From Planctomycetota bacterium (GTDB taxonomy: Bacteria > Planctomycetota > Phycisphaerae > Phycisphaerales > UBA1924), in the NCBI GenBank assembly GCA_017303555.1, contig JAFLCN010000023.1, positions 1 to 55,120 of the forward strand: DNA of 55,120 bases, in the 5' to 3' direction. The notes below the pieces were generated by a model, which was not told where the DNA came from, made no database searches, and saw only the letters and a program-made list of their open reading frames with translations. Both the position numbers and the translations under genes were made by a program. Numbering within the stretch: position 1 is the first letter of the stretch; each line of letters starts with the position of its first letter. Shown one piece after another: positions 33,199 to 42,383 of this stretch.

Positions 33199-34308
33199 TC
33201 ACCGCCCGGCTTTGAAAAAGGTCCGCAGCGATTCGTAGATGTCGTCGCGCCCGTTCACCTTGCTGGTGATAAGGCGCGGACCGAGCTCGTCGGCGGCGCC
33301 CTCTTTGAACGCCTCGTTCAGCACGTTGATGAAGCTGCCGCTGCCGTACGCGCTCGTGACCTGGCAGTAGCCGAACATGTTGCAGATCGGCAGGAGTTCA
33401 TCTTCGAGCAGTTTCACGCAGAGTCGGTTGTCCGCGTCGCTGCTGTTGTCACCGTCGGAAAAATGGAAGAGGTAGGTGTTCCAGTCGCTCGGGTCGTAGT
33501 GCGTGTCGATGAGTTCCTTGCACGCGTGGAACGCGCTGCTGATGCGTGTGCCGCCGTCTTCACGCACGCTGAAGAACGTCTTGCGATCGACTTCCTGCGC
33601 ACGCACATCGTGCACGATGAAGCGGCTCTCCACGCCCTCGTAATTGCGGCGCAGCCAAGTATCGATCCAGAACGCCTCGAGCCGGACCAGTTCCTTCTGT
33701 TCGTCGCCCATCGAGCCCGACACGTCCATCATGTACACGATGAGCGCATTGCTCTGCGGCTTCTTGACCTCGTTCCAGCTCCGGTACCGCAGATCGTTGC
33801 GGATCGGGATGATGATCGGGTTTTCGGCATCGTACGTGCCGAGCGAGATCTGTCGCTTCATCGCCTCGCGGTACGTCCGCTTGAAGTGGCGCAGCGCCGC
33901 CGGGCCGACCGGCCTGATGCCCGAGTACTTGTCGCGGATCGTGGTGATCCGATGCTCGCCCCGCGGCTTGATCCGCGGCAGCTTCAATTCCTCCGCGAGA
34001 ATGTCGGCAAGCTCTTCCATCGAGACGTCCACCTCGAGGATGTGCTTGCCTTCCTGTTCGCCCCCCTGGCCCTGATTCCCGCTGCCGACCGACTGGCCTT
34101 CCTTGCCCTCGCCCATGCCCACGCCGCCGGAGTTGTCGCCGTAGCGGAACGTGGGGATATCGATGTCGTGCACGGGGATGGAAACGAAGCGCTTGCCCTC
34201 GCGCCCGATGAGCTCGCCACGCGAAAGAAACTTCTTGAGGTCGCGCCGGATCTTGCCCTGCACGATCTGCCGGAAGCGCTGATGATCCTGTTCGATCTTG
34301 CTGACCAT
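33199..34308 (-). CDS. DUF444 / YeaH-YhbH family protein
   Basis: A 369-residue protein of the UPF0229/DUF444 family. The start is typical (IEQDHQRFRQIVQGKIRRDL), followed by a Gly/Gln-rich linker. The C-terminal half is a von Willebrand A-like domain with the MIDAS sequence MDVSGSMG and a late FHFSDGDNSS stretch. In enterobacteria and Bacillus the family is encoded with PrkA-type kinase and SpoVR proteins in starvation and sporulation responses; neither partner gene is in the window. ATG at 34308 is chosen; the frame reaches 34353 through a basic leader. Metal-dependent protein binding is inferred from the MIDAS motif. Confidence 0.9.
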   Translation of the reverse strand: MVSKIEQDHQRFRQIVQGKIRRDLKKFLSRGELIGREGKRFVSIPVHDIDIPTFRYGDNSGGVGMGEGKEGQSVGSGNQGQGGEQEGKHILEVDVSMEELADILAEELKLPRIKPRGEHRITTIRDKYSGIRPVGPAALRHFKRTYREAMKRQISLGTYDAENPIIIPIRNDLRYRSWNEVKKPQSNALIVYMMDVSGSMGDEQKELVRLEAFWIDTWLRRNYEGVESRFIVHDVRAQEVDRKTFFSVREDGGTRISSAFHACKELIDTHYDPSDWNTYLFHFSDGDNSSDADNRLCVKLLEDELLPICNMFGYCQVTSAYGSGSFINVLNEAFKEGAADELGPRLITSKVNGRDDIYESLRTFFKAGR

Positions 34309-34457
34309 GCCCCTACGACTCCCCCGCAGCGACCTGCTTCGAGTCGAGCGCATCCGTGCGCTCTCCTGTCACCATGCGCCGTTTCGGACTCTCCGGATGC
34401 ACCTGCCAACGGACGATGCGCGCGCTTCGCCCTACTGCTCATCGGTCGAAAGCGGTT

Positions 34458-35450
34458 TCAGCTTGGAACCGACCCGGCACCTGCCACGCTTTGGGCCGCC
34501 CGAAACCGCCCAAGCCGCTTCGTGAGCCACCAGAGGCTCAGCAGGCCCACCGGAACGGCCACAACAACCTCGCACGCCCGGTTCAGCAATTCCGCCGAGA
34601 CTCCGAAGGCGATCGGCATCTCGCCGGGCTTGCCGTACCACTCGGGCAGGCTCCGAGCCGCCAAGCCGACCATCCATTCTCGGACCCCAAGCCCGTTCCC
34701 CGCGATCGGGATCAGCGAGGCCGACTGGCTGATCCCCGCGATGGCGGACGCCGTGCCGACTCCCACCGGTCGGCCCGCGACCGAGAACAACAGCCAGTAC
34801 CGGACGCTCCACACCAGCGAATCCGCGTAGCGAAACCCGAACGCGGCGCTGTAGCGCCACGCGTGCTCCAGACTCCCCTTGCGGGGAATCGCAAGCCCGA
34901 TCACCGCCACCACCAACGGCGATGCGATCAGCAATGCGCGGCCCCACTCGCTCCACGCCCGCTCCGCCGCGATCGACGCCAGCGTCACCTGCGTACCAAA
35001 GCACGCCAACCCGACGCAGATCGACTGAATCACCACCACCAGCGACCAGCGAAAGTCGATCGCGTTCACATGCTTGTGGTACGCCACGCGACCGGCCACG
35101 CCCGGCTTGAGTGGAAGGTAGTTGAGCAGCCACGCCCCGCCGAGCAGCGCGAACATCTCGACGCAACCGACCCGCCCGAAGCGCAGCGTCAGCATCCAGA
35201 AACTCATGGACGCCAGCGCGAGGCACACAAGCGGCAGACCGATCAACGCCGCCAGCTCACGCGGACGCTCCGCGGCCCGCGCGAAGGCCCTCATCCCATC
35301 CGAAGAACCGACCCACGCCGCGTAGATCGCGAGCGCAAACAGGCCCGCCCCGACCAGGAACAACGCCGTGCGAATCGCCGGATTCGCGAAGATTGCCCGA
35401 GCCCCGCTCCGGCCCTGCCCAGCCCCGGGACCGGCGGCCTTGTCGATCAC
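34458..35450 (-). CDS. lysylphosphatidylglycerol synthase TM-region-like membrane protein
   Basis: About 330 residues with seven or eight predicted membrane segments. LLNYLPLKPGVAGRVAYHK and PIAGNGLGVREWM are in the order and spacing of the N- and C-terminal signatures of the UPF0104/MprF membrane domain (a basic loop after the third helix and a GxGxRE loop later). The start is a GTG at 35450 whose G-T-G-A overlaps the stop of the preceding gene, showing coupling. No catalytic lysyl-transferase domain is attached, so a lipid flippase-like or glycolipid-associated role is possible but unproven. Confidence 0.7.
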   Translation of the reverse strand: MIDKAAGPGAGQGRSGARAIFANPAIRTALFLVGAGLFALAIYAAWVGSSDGMRAFARAAERPRELAALIGLPLVCLALASMSFWMLTLRFGRVGCVEMFALLGGAWLLNYLPLKPGVAGRVAYHKHVNAIDFRWSLVVVIQSICVGLACFGTQVTLASIAAERAWSEWGRALLIASPLVVAVIGLAIPRKGSLEHAWRYSAAFGFRYADSLVWSVRYWLLFSVAGRPVGVGTASAIAGISQSASLIPIAGNGLGVREWMVGLAARSLPEWYGKPGEMPIAFGVSAELLNRACEVVVAVPVGLLSLWWLTKRLGRFRAAQSVAGAGSVPS

Positions 35451-38104
35451 TTCGTCGCGTCCTGCTTGGTTTCGGGAGGGGCTTCCGGCCGGACCGGATC
35501 GAGCGCCTCTTCGATGTTCTGACCGAGCGTTGCGTAGCACGTCGAGCGATCGGCAAGCCGCTCGGACTGGAGCTTCGCGACCAGCTTCACCCGCTCGTCG
35601 CTCGACTCCATGGCGGCCTTCAGCGCCGGGGCGTCCGCCGTCGAGGTGCGGGTCAGCAGCGCGATCGGGAGCACCGAGGGGTCTTTCTCTTCGAGCACCG
35701 CCGCATCAAACTCCGCAAACTCCGGGGCCTGTTTGGCCGTCGGAACGATCGCGATGAGTGCCGCGCGGGCGTTGGGCGAAAGCGTCGGATAGCGCTTTGC
35801 CAGCGCCTGCGCCATCGTCAGCTTGTCAACCGGTGAAACCTTTCTGGAGTTGAACGGCTCGCCGAGCACGAGAGTCTTTGCCGCGGCACCGAGGCGAACA
35901 ACGGCGCCCTCGCCCGCGCTGGCGGCTTCGGCCGCGAAGTCGGCGGCGCCAAGCGTCGATTCCTTGAGCGTGGTGCGCACGATGATCGGAAGATCGAGCT
36001 GAACGCAGCCCGGCCCCGGATCGATCAAGCCGCGCTGGCCGGTCACGAAGCCCTGCACGACGCGGTACTTCGCCCGGATGACCTGCGAAGCGATGTCCTC
36101 GCTGAACCAACCCGCAAAGCCCGGATCGGCCCACACGACGGTCTCCAGGATCTCGCCGGGCATCAGCCGCAGACGCCGGTCCAGATCGATCACCTCGGGC
36201 TTCGAGAACCGCCTCGCATCGCCGTCCTTGAGATCCAGGTTGGGCGCGAAAAGGAAACGGCTGTTGAGCGGCCGATTCGAACCCAGGCCCATCGGCACCG
36301 CGCCCAAATTTCGGATGCTCATTTTCACCAGCATCGGCGAGAGCGGTTCCTGCGTCGTCGCCAGCGGCTCGGCCGACACCCCAACGAACGTACGGGGCTG
36401 ATCGACAATGTCCTCGATCCATCGCGGAATGCCCGCCGCGAGCTTCTCGAGTTCCTGCGTCTTCGCGAACAGCGGCTCGCGTTTGCCCGACATCCGCTCC
36501 AGCAGCGAAGCCGCCAGGGCACTCTGGGCTGTGAACGGCGCCCGCCGAACAATCTCGCGATGCGCGGCGCCCGCTTCGGCTTTGCGTCCGAGCGCTTCGA
36601 GGGCACGTCCTTTTCCGATCTGGGCGTACAGCGTTGCGTCGGTCAGGTCCGGGCTCTCGCTGGAGGTGTCGATTCCCAGGCCCGCGAGCGACGCCAGCGC
36701 CTGCTCCGCCTTGCCCTCGTTCAGCAGCATCAACGCCGCGATCAGGGCCGGGCGCGTATCGCCCTCGGGCAGCGGCGGATCCAGTTCCTGCAGGCCAGAC
36801 TCGACCTGCGCCGTCTGCACGCCGGTCAGCGCGCGGAGGAGCGCAAGGTCCACCTTGGCATCGCGCGCGATCCGCATCGCGTCTTCCTTCGAGACTTCCT
36901 TCGGACGCTTCTCATCGTCCGGTGATTCCTTCAGCATCTTCCCGACGGTCAACCCGAGGTCGGTGAGCGATGTTTCCATCGCGTCGGTGTTGCCCTCGGC
37001 GAACGCCGCGAGCGCCCGCATCTGTTCTGCAACCCGGGGCAGGCGGATCGATAACGGATCCAGCACTTCCTCGCCCGCAACGTTCATCACCTTCTGCCGG
37101 TCCGCGATCTGCCGCGCGTTGTGCCGCTCAAGATTGAGCGATTTCTCCAGATCCTCCCGCACCGTCTTCGGCCCCGCGGCCTGCCAGCCCAGAACCAGAC
37201 GCTGCAGCTCCTGTTCTCCCCCCGCCGTGCCGCCCGCGGCGTTCTGAATCTTCTCGCCGATGCGGAACATGCGGTTCGCGCCCGCGAACGCGCCGTTCGA
37301 CGCCAGCTCCTCCGCCATTGTCATGTAGATGCCCGGATCGAGCGGATCGCTGTAGAGCAGATTGCTCAGCAACTCGAATCGCCCGACGGGATCGTTCACC
37401 GTCGATGTGAAGAACGTCTCCGCGACCAGCGCCGCTTCCTTGTTCGTCGGGTCGAGCGAGGTTGCCTGTTTCAGCTTCGCAGCGAACTTGTCGTCGTTGC
37501 TCCGCTCGCGATAGAGCAGCGCCGCATCCAGCGCGAGCCGGCTGCGGATCGCCGGGTCGATCGCCTTCCCTTCCGGTCCGAGGAACCGCTCGTACGCCGC
37601 GAGCCGCGCCTCGACCGTCTGCAGGCGCGCGATGCTCGACGAGATCAACCGGAGCTGCGCGACCGTGTCCTTCGGATCGAGCTTGAGGAGCACCTTGGTC
37701 GAAGCGATCGCCGCGTCCTCGTCTCCCGCGTTCCACTGGCTCTCGATTTTGCGACGGACCAGGTCGGCATCATCCGGGCGGATGTTGTTGGCAAGCTCGA
37801 GCAGCACCGAAGCGAGCTTGTAATCGCGCGCGTTCGGATTGCCCGCGAGCCGAAGGTCCATCATCGCGAGCCGGACGAGCGACCGCGCCGCGTAATCGTC
37901 CACCGACCAGACCGGAATCGAATCGGCGTTGCCCGTGCCGCTGGTCGTCAGCGCCGGTCCGCTGGGTGCCGCCGGTTTGGAAGGCTGCGCCGTCGCCGGT
38001 ACCGCCAAGCCGGCCATCGCAGCAAGCAGCATCGCCCGCGCCAGCCCCGCCCCGGTCCTGCCGCCACATCGGTAGTTCTGCTTCAGCAAAGCGTTCGCCT
38101 CCAT
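35447..38104 (-). CDS. large exported protein with TPR-like helices, unknown function
   Basis: An 885-residue protein from the ATG at 38104; the frame to 38290 would overlap the upstream small gene. A signal peptide follows a basic start (AGLARAMLLAAMAGLAVPATA, then QPSKP). The next roughly 500 residues are alternating helices such as LYRERSNDDKFAAKLKQATS and GKGRALEALGRKAEAGAAH that look like degenerate TPR units. A beta-rich region with IRNLGAVPMGLG and VVWADPGFAGWF follows. I do not recognise a family. It is coupled to the downstream membrane gene by a 4-base overlap and preceded at 43 bases by a small membrane gene, so the three likely act together in the envelope. Confidence 0.75.
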   Translation of the reverse strand: MEANALLKQNYRCGGRTGAGLARAMLLAAMAGLAVPATAQPSKPAAPSGPALTTSGTGNADSIPVWSVDDYAARSLVRLAMMDLRLAGNPNARDYKLASVLLELANNIRPDDADLVRRKIESQWNAGDEDAAIASTKVLLKLDPKDTVAQLRLISSSIARLQTVEARLAAYERFLGPEGKAIDPAIRSRLALDAALLYRERSNDDKFAAKLKQATSLDPTNKEAALVAETFFTSTVNDPVGRFELLSNLLYSDPLDPGIYMTMAEELASNGAFAGANRMFRIGEKIQNAAGGTAGGEQELQRLVLGWQAAGPKTVREDLEKSLNLERHNARQIADRQKVMNVAGEEVLDPLSIRLPRVAEQMRALAAFAEGNTDAMETSLTDLGLTVGKMLKESPDDEKRPKEVSKEDAMRIARDAKVDLALLRALTGVQTAQVESGLQELDPPLPEGDTRPALIAALMLLNEGKAEQALASLAGLGIDTSSESPDLTDATLYAQIGKGRALEALGRKAEAGAAHREIVRRAPFTAQSALAASLLERMSGKREPLFAKTQELEKLAAGIPRWIEDIVDQPRTFVGVSAEPLATTQEPLSPMLVKMSIRNLGAVPMGLGSNRPLNSRFLFAPNLDLKDGDARRFSKPEVIDLDRRLRLMPGEILETVVWADPGFAGWFSEDIASQVIRAKYRVVQGFVTGQRGLIDPGPGCVQLDLPIIVRTTLKESTLGAADFAAEAASAGEGAVVRLGAAAKTLVLGEPFNSRKVSPVDKLTMAQALAKRYPTLSPNARAALIAIVPTAKQAPEFAEFDAAVLEEKDPSVLPIALLTRTSTADAPALKAAMESSDERVKLVAKLQSERLADRSTCYATLGQNIEEALDPVRPEAPPETKQDATK

Positions 38105-38147
38105 GCCTCGTTCGTCCCCCCGACCCGCCCGGTTCGCCCGATCGCGC

Positions 38148-38444
38148 TCACAGAAGGCCCCGTACGAACCCCCCCACCGAAACAAGCAGTCCCACCAGCA
38201 CTCCCCCTTCCGCAAGGGCGACGAGCCGGCGATCGGCATACGGAAACCATCGGTCCGCGACCGCCGCCATGAACACGAACTGGCCCGCACAAAGCGCCGC
38301 GAAGCCGAGCCAGAATCCGTGTGTCCGGATCCAGGCGCCGGTTACCGGGCCGCCGAGTGCGGCCAACCCTGCAATCACAAGCAGCGCAGACCAGACCGTG
38401 AACAGAATTGTCCGAACCAGTAAAACCGCCGCGGGCGAGGCCAT
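38148..38444 (-). CDS. small integral membrane protein
   Basis: A 98-residue protein with three or four hydrophobic segments (VLLVRTILFTVWSALLVIAG, FWLGFAALCAGQFVFMAAV, LVALAEGGVLVGLLVSVGGF). ATG at 38444 has GGAG eight bases upstream; a start at 38468 is also open. It is the first gene of the leftward group with the 885-residue protein and is divergent from the carboxypeptidase gene. No family recognised; the hydrophobic pattern and ribosome-binding site are the support. Confidence 0.6.
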   Translation of the reverse strand: MASPAAVLLVRTILFTVWSALLVIAGLAALGGPVTGAWIRTHGFWLGFAALCAGQFVFMAAVADRWFPYADRRLVALAEGGVLVGLLVSVGGFVRGLL

Positions 38445-38559
38445 CCGTGAAGCTCCGGAGCCGCCCATCGGTGGAACGTTGCGGCACGGCCAACCCTATG
38501 CACGCATGCCCCCGCCATCCGTTACACTGTGCTCCTCCTCGGGGTTCGGGAGATTCGAA

Positions 38560-39972
38560 ATGCTCAAGCTTCTGTTCGCCGTCGGCTTCACCGCGTGGAC
38601 CGCTTTTGGGTCGGCCGTTGCCCAGATCGCCCCCGCGCGCTTCGATCGGCAAGTGGTCGTGTCGGTGTTTCCGCGCGGGGCCGCGGATATCGAGTTCATG
38701 GACTTCATTTCGTCCGACCGGTGGACCTGCGGGCCGGGAGGTCCAAACAGCGAGGCCGACTACAGGATCTCGAACGACCAAGTGCCTGAGTTGCAACGCC
38801 GCGGCATTCCTTTCCGGGTTGCGATCCCCGATGTGCAGGCGCTGCTCGACCGGGAACAAGCCGCCATGAAGCACGCGGCACGCGATGCCGGTGTCTTCGG
38901 CTCGTTTCCGACCTACGCGCAAACAGGGGCGTTCATCGATTCGCTCGTCGCCAATCACCCGACACTCGCGACGCGCCTGAATCTCGGCAACTCATTGGAG
39001 GGGCGACAGATATTTGGAGTGCGAGTGACCGGTACAGCGCCGGGAGTCGGAGACTCCGGGCGCAAGCCCGCGATTGTCCTGCAGAGCCTTCAGCACGCGC
39101 GCGAGTGGGCCGGCCTTACCAGCAATCTGTACACCGTGAACTGGCTTCTGGAAAACTACCAATCGGACACAACCGTCCGCCGGCTACTCGACGAGTATGA
39201 AATCTACGTCGTGCCGATCGTGAACCCGGACGGGTATGAAATCACCTGGACTTGGTACCGCTATTGGCGGAAGAATGCCCGCGTGCAGACCCCGCCGGGC
39301 TACGTTGTCGGCGTTGACCTCAACCGCAACTGGAGCGTCGGATACGGGCTCAACAGCGGTTCGAGCGCGTCCTACAACAGCGAAACCTACCGCGGCCCTT
39401 CGGCATTCTCCGAGCCCGAGACCCGCGTGATGCGCGACTTCATCCTCTCGCTTCCCAAGCTCGCGGCATTTGTCGATATCCACACATACGCCGGCAAAGT
39501 CCTCCGTCCGTGGGCGTACCAGTGGCAGACTCCCCCCGGCTATTTCGGGCTGATGCGCGTGGGACAGGCGATGGTCGACAGCGTGCAAAGCGGAACCGGC
39601 ATCCGATATTTCGTCGGCGGTCCTGAAATCCTCTATCTCGCGTCCGGGGTCGCGCCGGACTGGGCGTACGGCACCACCGGTGCGGTCTCTTTCACGATCG
39701 AGATGCAGAGCGAGTACGGATTCTCTCCGGGACCGGAAACGATCGTGCAATCCGGAGAAGAGTGCCGCCTCGCGATCCTCGCGATGCTGCGCAGCCTGTG
39801 CCGCGCCGACTTCAATCTCGACAACGTGGTGGACGATGCCGACTTTGTGCTGTTTCTGAACGCCTACTCGGCGCTGCTCTCGAACGGAGGCGACCTCAGC
39901 GGCGACGGCAAAACCGACGACGCGGACTTTTCTCTCTTCGCGCCCGCGTACGACAGTTTGACCTGCCCGTGA
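38560..39972 (+). CDS. secreted M14 zinc carboxypeptidase with dockerin-like tail
   Basis: A 470-residue exported metallocarboxypeptidase. The signal peptide ends at about AVA (residue 21). A propeptide-like region precedes the M14 domain: QHAREWAG gives zinc ligands His179 and Glu182, VNPDGYE is the conserved turn, DLNRNW holds Asn256/Arg257 for substrate carboxylate, DIHTYAG supplies His308, DWAYG the aromatic Tyr370 and TIEM the catalytic Glu381. All key residues are present, so it should be active. After it come two calcium-loop-like units, [11 protein letters not shown] and [11 protein letters not shown], ending in Cys-Pro like the giant protein at 17899. GGGAG eight bases before the ATG supports the start. 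Confidence 0.92.
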   Translation: MLKLLFAVGFTAWTAFGSAVAQIAPARFDRQVVVSVFPRGAADIEFMDFISSDRWTCGPGGPNSEADYRISNDQVPELQRRGIPFRVAIPDVQALLDREQAAMKHAARDAGVFGSFPTYAQTGAFIDSLVANHPTLATRLNLGNSLEGRQIFGVRVTGTAPGVGDSGRKPAIVLQSLQHAREWAGLTSNLYTVNWLLENYQSDTTVRRLLDEYEIYVVPIVNPDGYEITWTWYRYWRKNARVQTPPGYVVGVDLNRNWSVGYGLNSGSSASYNSETYRGPSAFSEPETRVMRDFILSLPKLAAFVDIHTYAGKVLRPWAYQWQTPPGYFGLMRVGQAMVDSVQSGTGIRYFVGGPEILYLASGVAPDWAYGTTGAVSFTIEMQSEYGFSPGPETIVQSGEECRLAILAMLRSLCRADFNLDNVVDDADFVLFLNAYSALLSNGGDLSGDGKTDDADFSLFAPAYDSLTCP

Positions 39973-39990
39973 TCGATCACCCCGGACGAA

Positions 39991-42048
39991 TCAGCCCAGC
40001 GCCATCGTCATGAGGAACTCGGCGTTGGTCTTCACCTTCTTCAGGCGGCCCTTGAGCAGTTCCATCGCCTCGACGACGTTCATGTCGCTCAGCACCTTTC
40101 GCAGGCGGTGGACCAGCTCGAGTTCCTTGCCGTCGAGCAGCAGTTCTTCGCGCCGGGTGCCCGAAGCCGCCACATCGATCGCCGGCCAGATCCGTTTCTC
40201 GACCAGCTTGCGATCAAGGTGCAGTTCGCTGTTGCCCGTGCCCTTGAACTCTTCGAAGATCACCTCGTCCATCTTCGAGCCCGTGTCCACCAGCGCCGTG
40301 CCGATGATCGTGAGCGAACCGCCACGTTCGATGTAGCGGGCGGCGCCGAAGAACTTCTTCGGGCGCTGCAGCGCGTTCGAATCCAGGCCGCCCGTCATGA
40401 TCTTGCCCGAATGCGGCATCTCGGCGTTATACGCACGCGCCATGCGCGTGATCGAGTCGAGCAGGATGACCACATCCTCGCCGAACTCCACCATCCGCTT
40501 GGCCTTCTCGATCACCATTTCGCACACCTGCACGTGCCGGTGGCTCTGCTCATCAAACGTGCTCGCCACGACTTCGACGTTCTTCGCCGAGCAGTGACGC
40601 TTGAAATCCGTCACTTCTTCCGGCCGTTCATCCACCAGCAGCACGATGATCTTCACGTCCGGATAGTTCCGGGTGATCGCCTTCGTCATCTTCTGCATCA
40701 ATACCGTCTTGCCCGTGCGGGGCGGCGCGACGATCAGCGCCCGCTGGCCCTTACCCACCGGCGCCACCAGATCCATCACGCGGCACTCGATCTCGTCTGG
40801 CGTCGTCTCCAGCACATACCGCTTCTCCGGATGCAGCGGAGTCAGATCCTCGAAGTTCACGATGTTCGCGATCGCCTTCGGATCCTTGCCATTCACCGTC
40901 TCGACGCGCAGCAGCGCGAAATACCGCTCGCTTTCCTTGGGCGGGCGGACCATGCCGCGGACCGTCATCCCGCGACGCAGACCCAGCCGGCGGATCACGC
41001 CAGGGCTCACATAGATGTCGTCCGGACCCGGCAAGTAGCTCTGCTCCGGACTGCGAAGGAAACCGAACCCGTCCGGCATGATTTCAAGCGTCCCCTCACC
41101 GAACATCAAACCCTGTTTCGCGGCACGCGCCTTCAGAATCTTGAAGATCAGCTCCTGCTTCGGAAGCTGGTGGAAATCGGTCAGCCCTTCCTTCTCGGCG
41201 ACCTTAAAAAGATCGTCCACTTCCTTCAGTTGGAGCTCGTTGATGCTGATGGCGTTCTTGACCGCCGCCGGATCCGCGCTCTTGGCGATCCGCTCGAGTT
41301 CGATCCCTTCCCGCTCAAGCTCCTCGTCACTGGGCAGTTCTCCCAGGTTCATCCGCTGATACCCGCCGCCCGACGGTGCGAAGTTGCCGCCGCCCCCGCC
41401 TTGCCCGCCCTGCTGGAACCCGCTCCCCGAACCTCCACCGGGCCCGAAGCCCATTCCCCCGCGACGCTTCTTGCGCTTGCGCCGACCGCCGCGATCGTTC
41501 CATTGCCCCCCTCCGCCCCCTCCACCGCCACCTGGATAGCCCCCGTAATTGGGATAGCCCCGATCGCCTTGCTGCTGGCTTCCCTGCGACGGGCCGCCGT
41601 GGCCGCCATTGGAACCACCCTGCGTCGATCCGCCTGGGCCAGCTTGACCGGCTTGACCACTCGGGCCCGGACCGCCCGAATTGCCAGAGGGGCTCCCACC
41701 CGACTGTTGCGAAGGGCCAGATCCGCTGCCGGAAGTTGATGAACCGCCGCCACTGAAACCCGAGTTCGAGGCGTGGCCGCTCGAATGAGCCGCAGGAGAT
41801 GGTGACGGATTTGAAGGGCGGGGTGCCGGAGCGGGCACATCCTCGTACCGGGGTGTCACCGGGCGATCCGAGCGCGGCGCGGGACGTTCGGCCGCGGGCG
41901 CTCGTTCTGCCGGCGCTTCGGGCTTGGACTCGGCGACGGCTGCGGCACCCTTCTTGCTGTCCCGCCGCGGCCCGACCGGCCGGAACTTCGAACCAGAACG
42001 TTCGGTCTTCGCGTCGGACTTCGAGGAATCGCCTGATGACTTCGCCAT
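39991..42048 (-). CDS. rho: transcription termination factor Rho with long N-terminal extension
   Basis: Hexameric RNA helicase that ends transcription. At 685 residues it is far longer than the roughly 420 of E. coli. The first 220 residues are low complexity: Pro/Ala/Lys-rich, then Gly/Ser/Gln-rich with [14 protein letters not shown], then a basic RKRKKRRGG patch. The Rho N-terminal helices ([20 protein letters not shown]), cold-shock RNA-binding domain ([20 protein letters not shown]) and ATPase domain follow. Walker A is PPRTGKTVL, Walker B lies in [17 protein letters not shown], and [20 protein letters not shown] contains the Q/R-loop region. The start at 42048 follows a 335-bp gap holding an RNA-like segment. 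It is convergent with the carboxypeptidase gene, 18 bases apart. Confidence 0.95.
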   Translation of the reverse strand: MAKSSGDSSKSDAKTERSGSKFRPVGPRRDSKKGAAAVAESKPEAPAERAPAAERPAPRSDRPVTPRYEDVPAPAPRPSNPSPSPAAHSSGHASNSGFSGGGSSTSGSGSGPSQQSGGSPSGNSGGPGPSGQAGQAGPGGSTQGGSNGGHGGPSQGSQQQGDRGYPNYGGYPGGGGGGGGGQWNDRGGRRKRKKRRGGMGFGPGGGSGSGFQQGGQGGGGGNFAPSGGGYQRMNLGELPSDEELEREGIELERIAKSADPAAVKNAISINELQLKEVDDLFKVAEKEGLTDFHQLPKQELIFKILKARAAKQGLMFGEGTLEIMPDGFGFLRSPEQSYLPGPDDIYVSPGVIRRLGLRRGMTVRGMVRPPKESERYFALLRVETVNGKDPKAIANIVNFEDLTPLHPEKRYVLETTPDEIECRVMDLVAPVGKGQRALIVAPPRTGKTVLMQKMTKAITRNYPDVKIIVLLVDERPEEVTDFKRHCSAKNVEVVASTFDEQSHRHVQVCEMVIEKAKRMVEFGEDVVILLDSITRMARAYNAEMPHSGKIMTGGLDSNALQRPKKFFGAARYIERGGSLTIIGTALVDTGSKMDEVIFEEFKGTGNSELHLDRKLVEKRIWPAIDVAASGTRREELLLDGKELELVHRLRKVLSDMNVVEAMELLKGRLKKVKTNAEFLMTMALG

Positions 42049-42105
42049 GAATCTGCAAACTCCGAATGTTGTCCTGTGCGCGCCCCGAGATGGGTGCCTC
42101 GGACA

Positions 42106-42383
42106 TGCAAGATGTGACTGGGAAACGCTCGTTGGAAGAGCGAGAGCAAGCCGACGCGTGAGGAAAGTCCGCGTCGGAAAAAGGCCCGGCCGCCGTCACT
42201 TTCGTATCGCTCAGTCGGCCTGCGTCAAAACGCATACCGCCAAATACCACGCAAGCCCGTGAGCGAAACAACTTGAAAGCGGGAGGAAAAGACCGGTCAG
42301 AACCGCGAAGTCCAAACTCCGCGTCACCGGTCTGCTGAGTATAGCCAAGCATCTCCACGGGGGGCAAGCAAGGCCGAAGCCCG
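42106..42383 (+). ncRNA. structured RNA, possibly divergent RNase P RNA
   Basis: The 335-bp space between coaE and rho is not coding. On the + strand it contains, in the order used by bacterial RNase P RNA, GAGGAAAGTCC (42160-42170), CATACCGCC (42233-42241), TGAAAGCGGGAGGAAAAGA (42274-42292), AAACTCC (42314-42320) and GCAAGCAAGGCCGAAG (42364-42379). Hairpins are evident: CCGACGCG/CGCGTCGG around 42151-42178, TGCGT-CAAA-ACGCA near 42221-42234, and GACCGGT/ACCGGTC at 42291-42332. Against this, I could not close the P1 and P2 helices and only six pairs of P4, and the length is short. A structured rho leader on the minus strand is the alternative. Ends are approximate. Confidence 0.35.
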
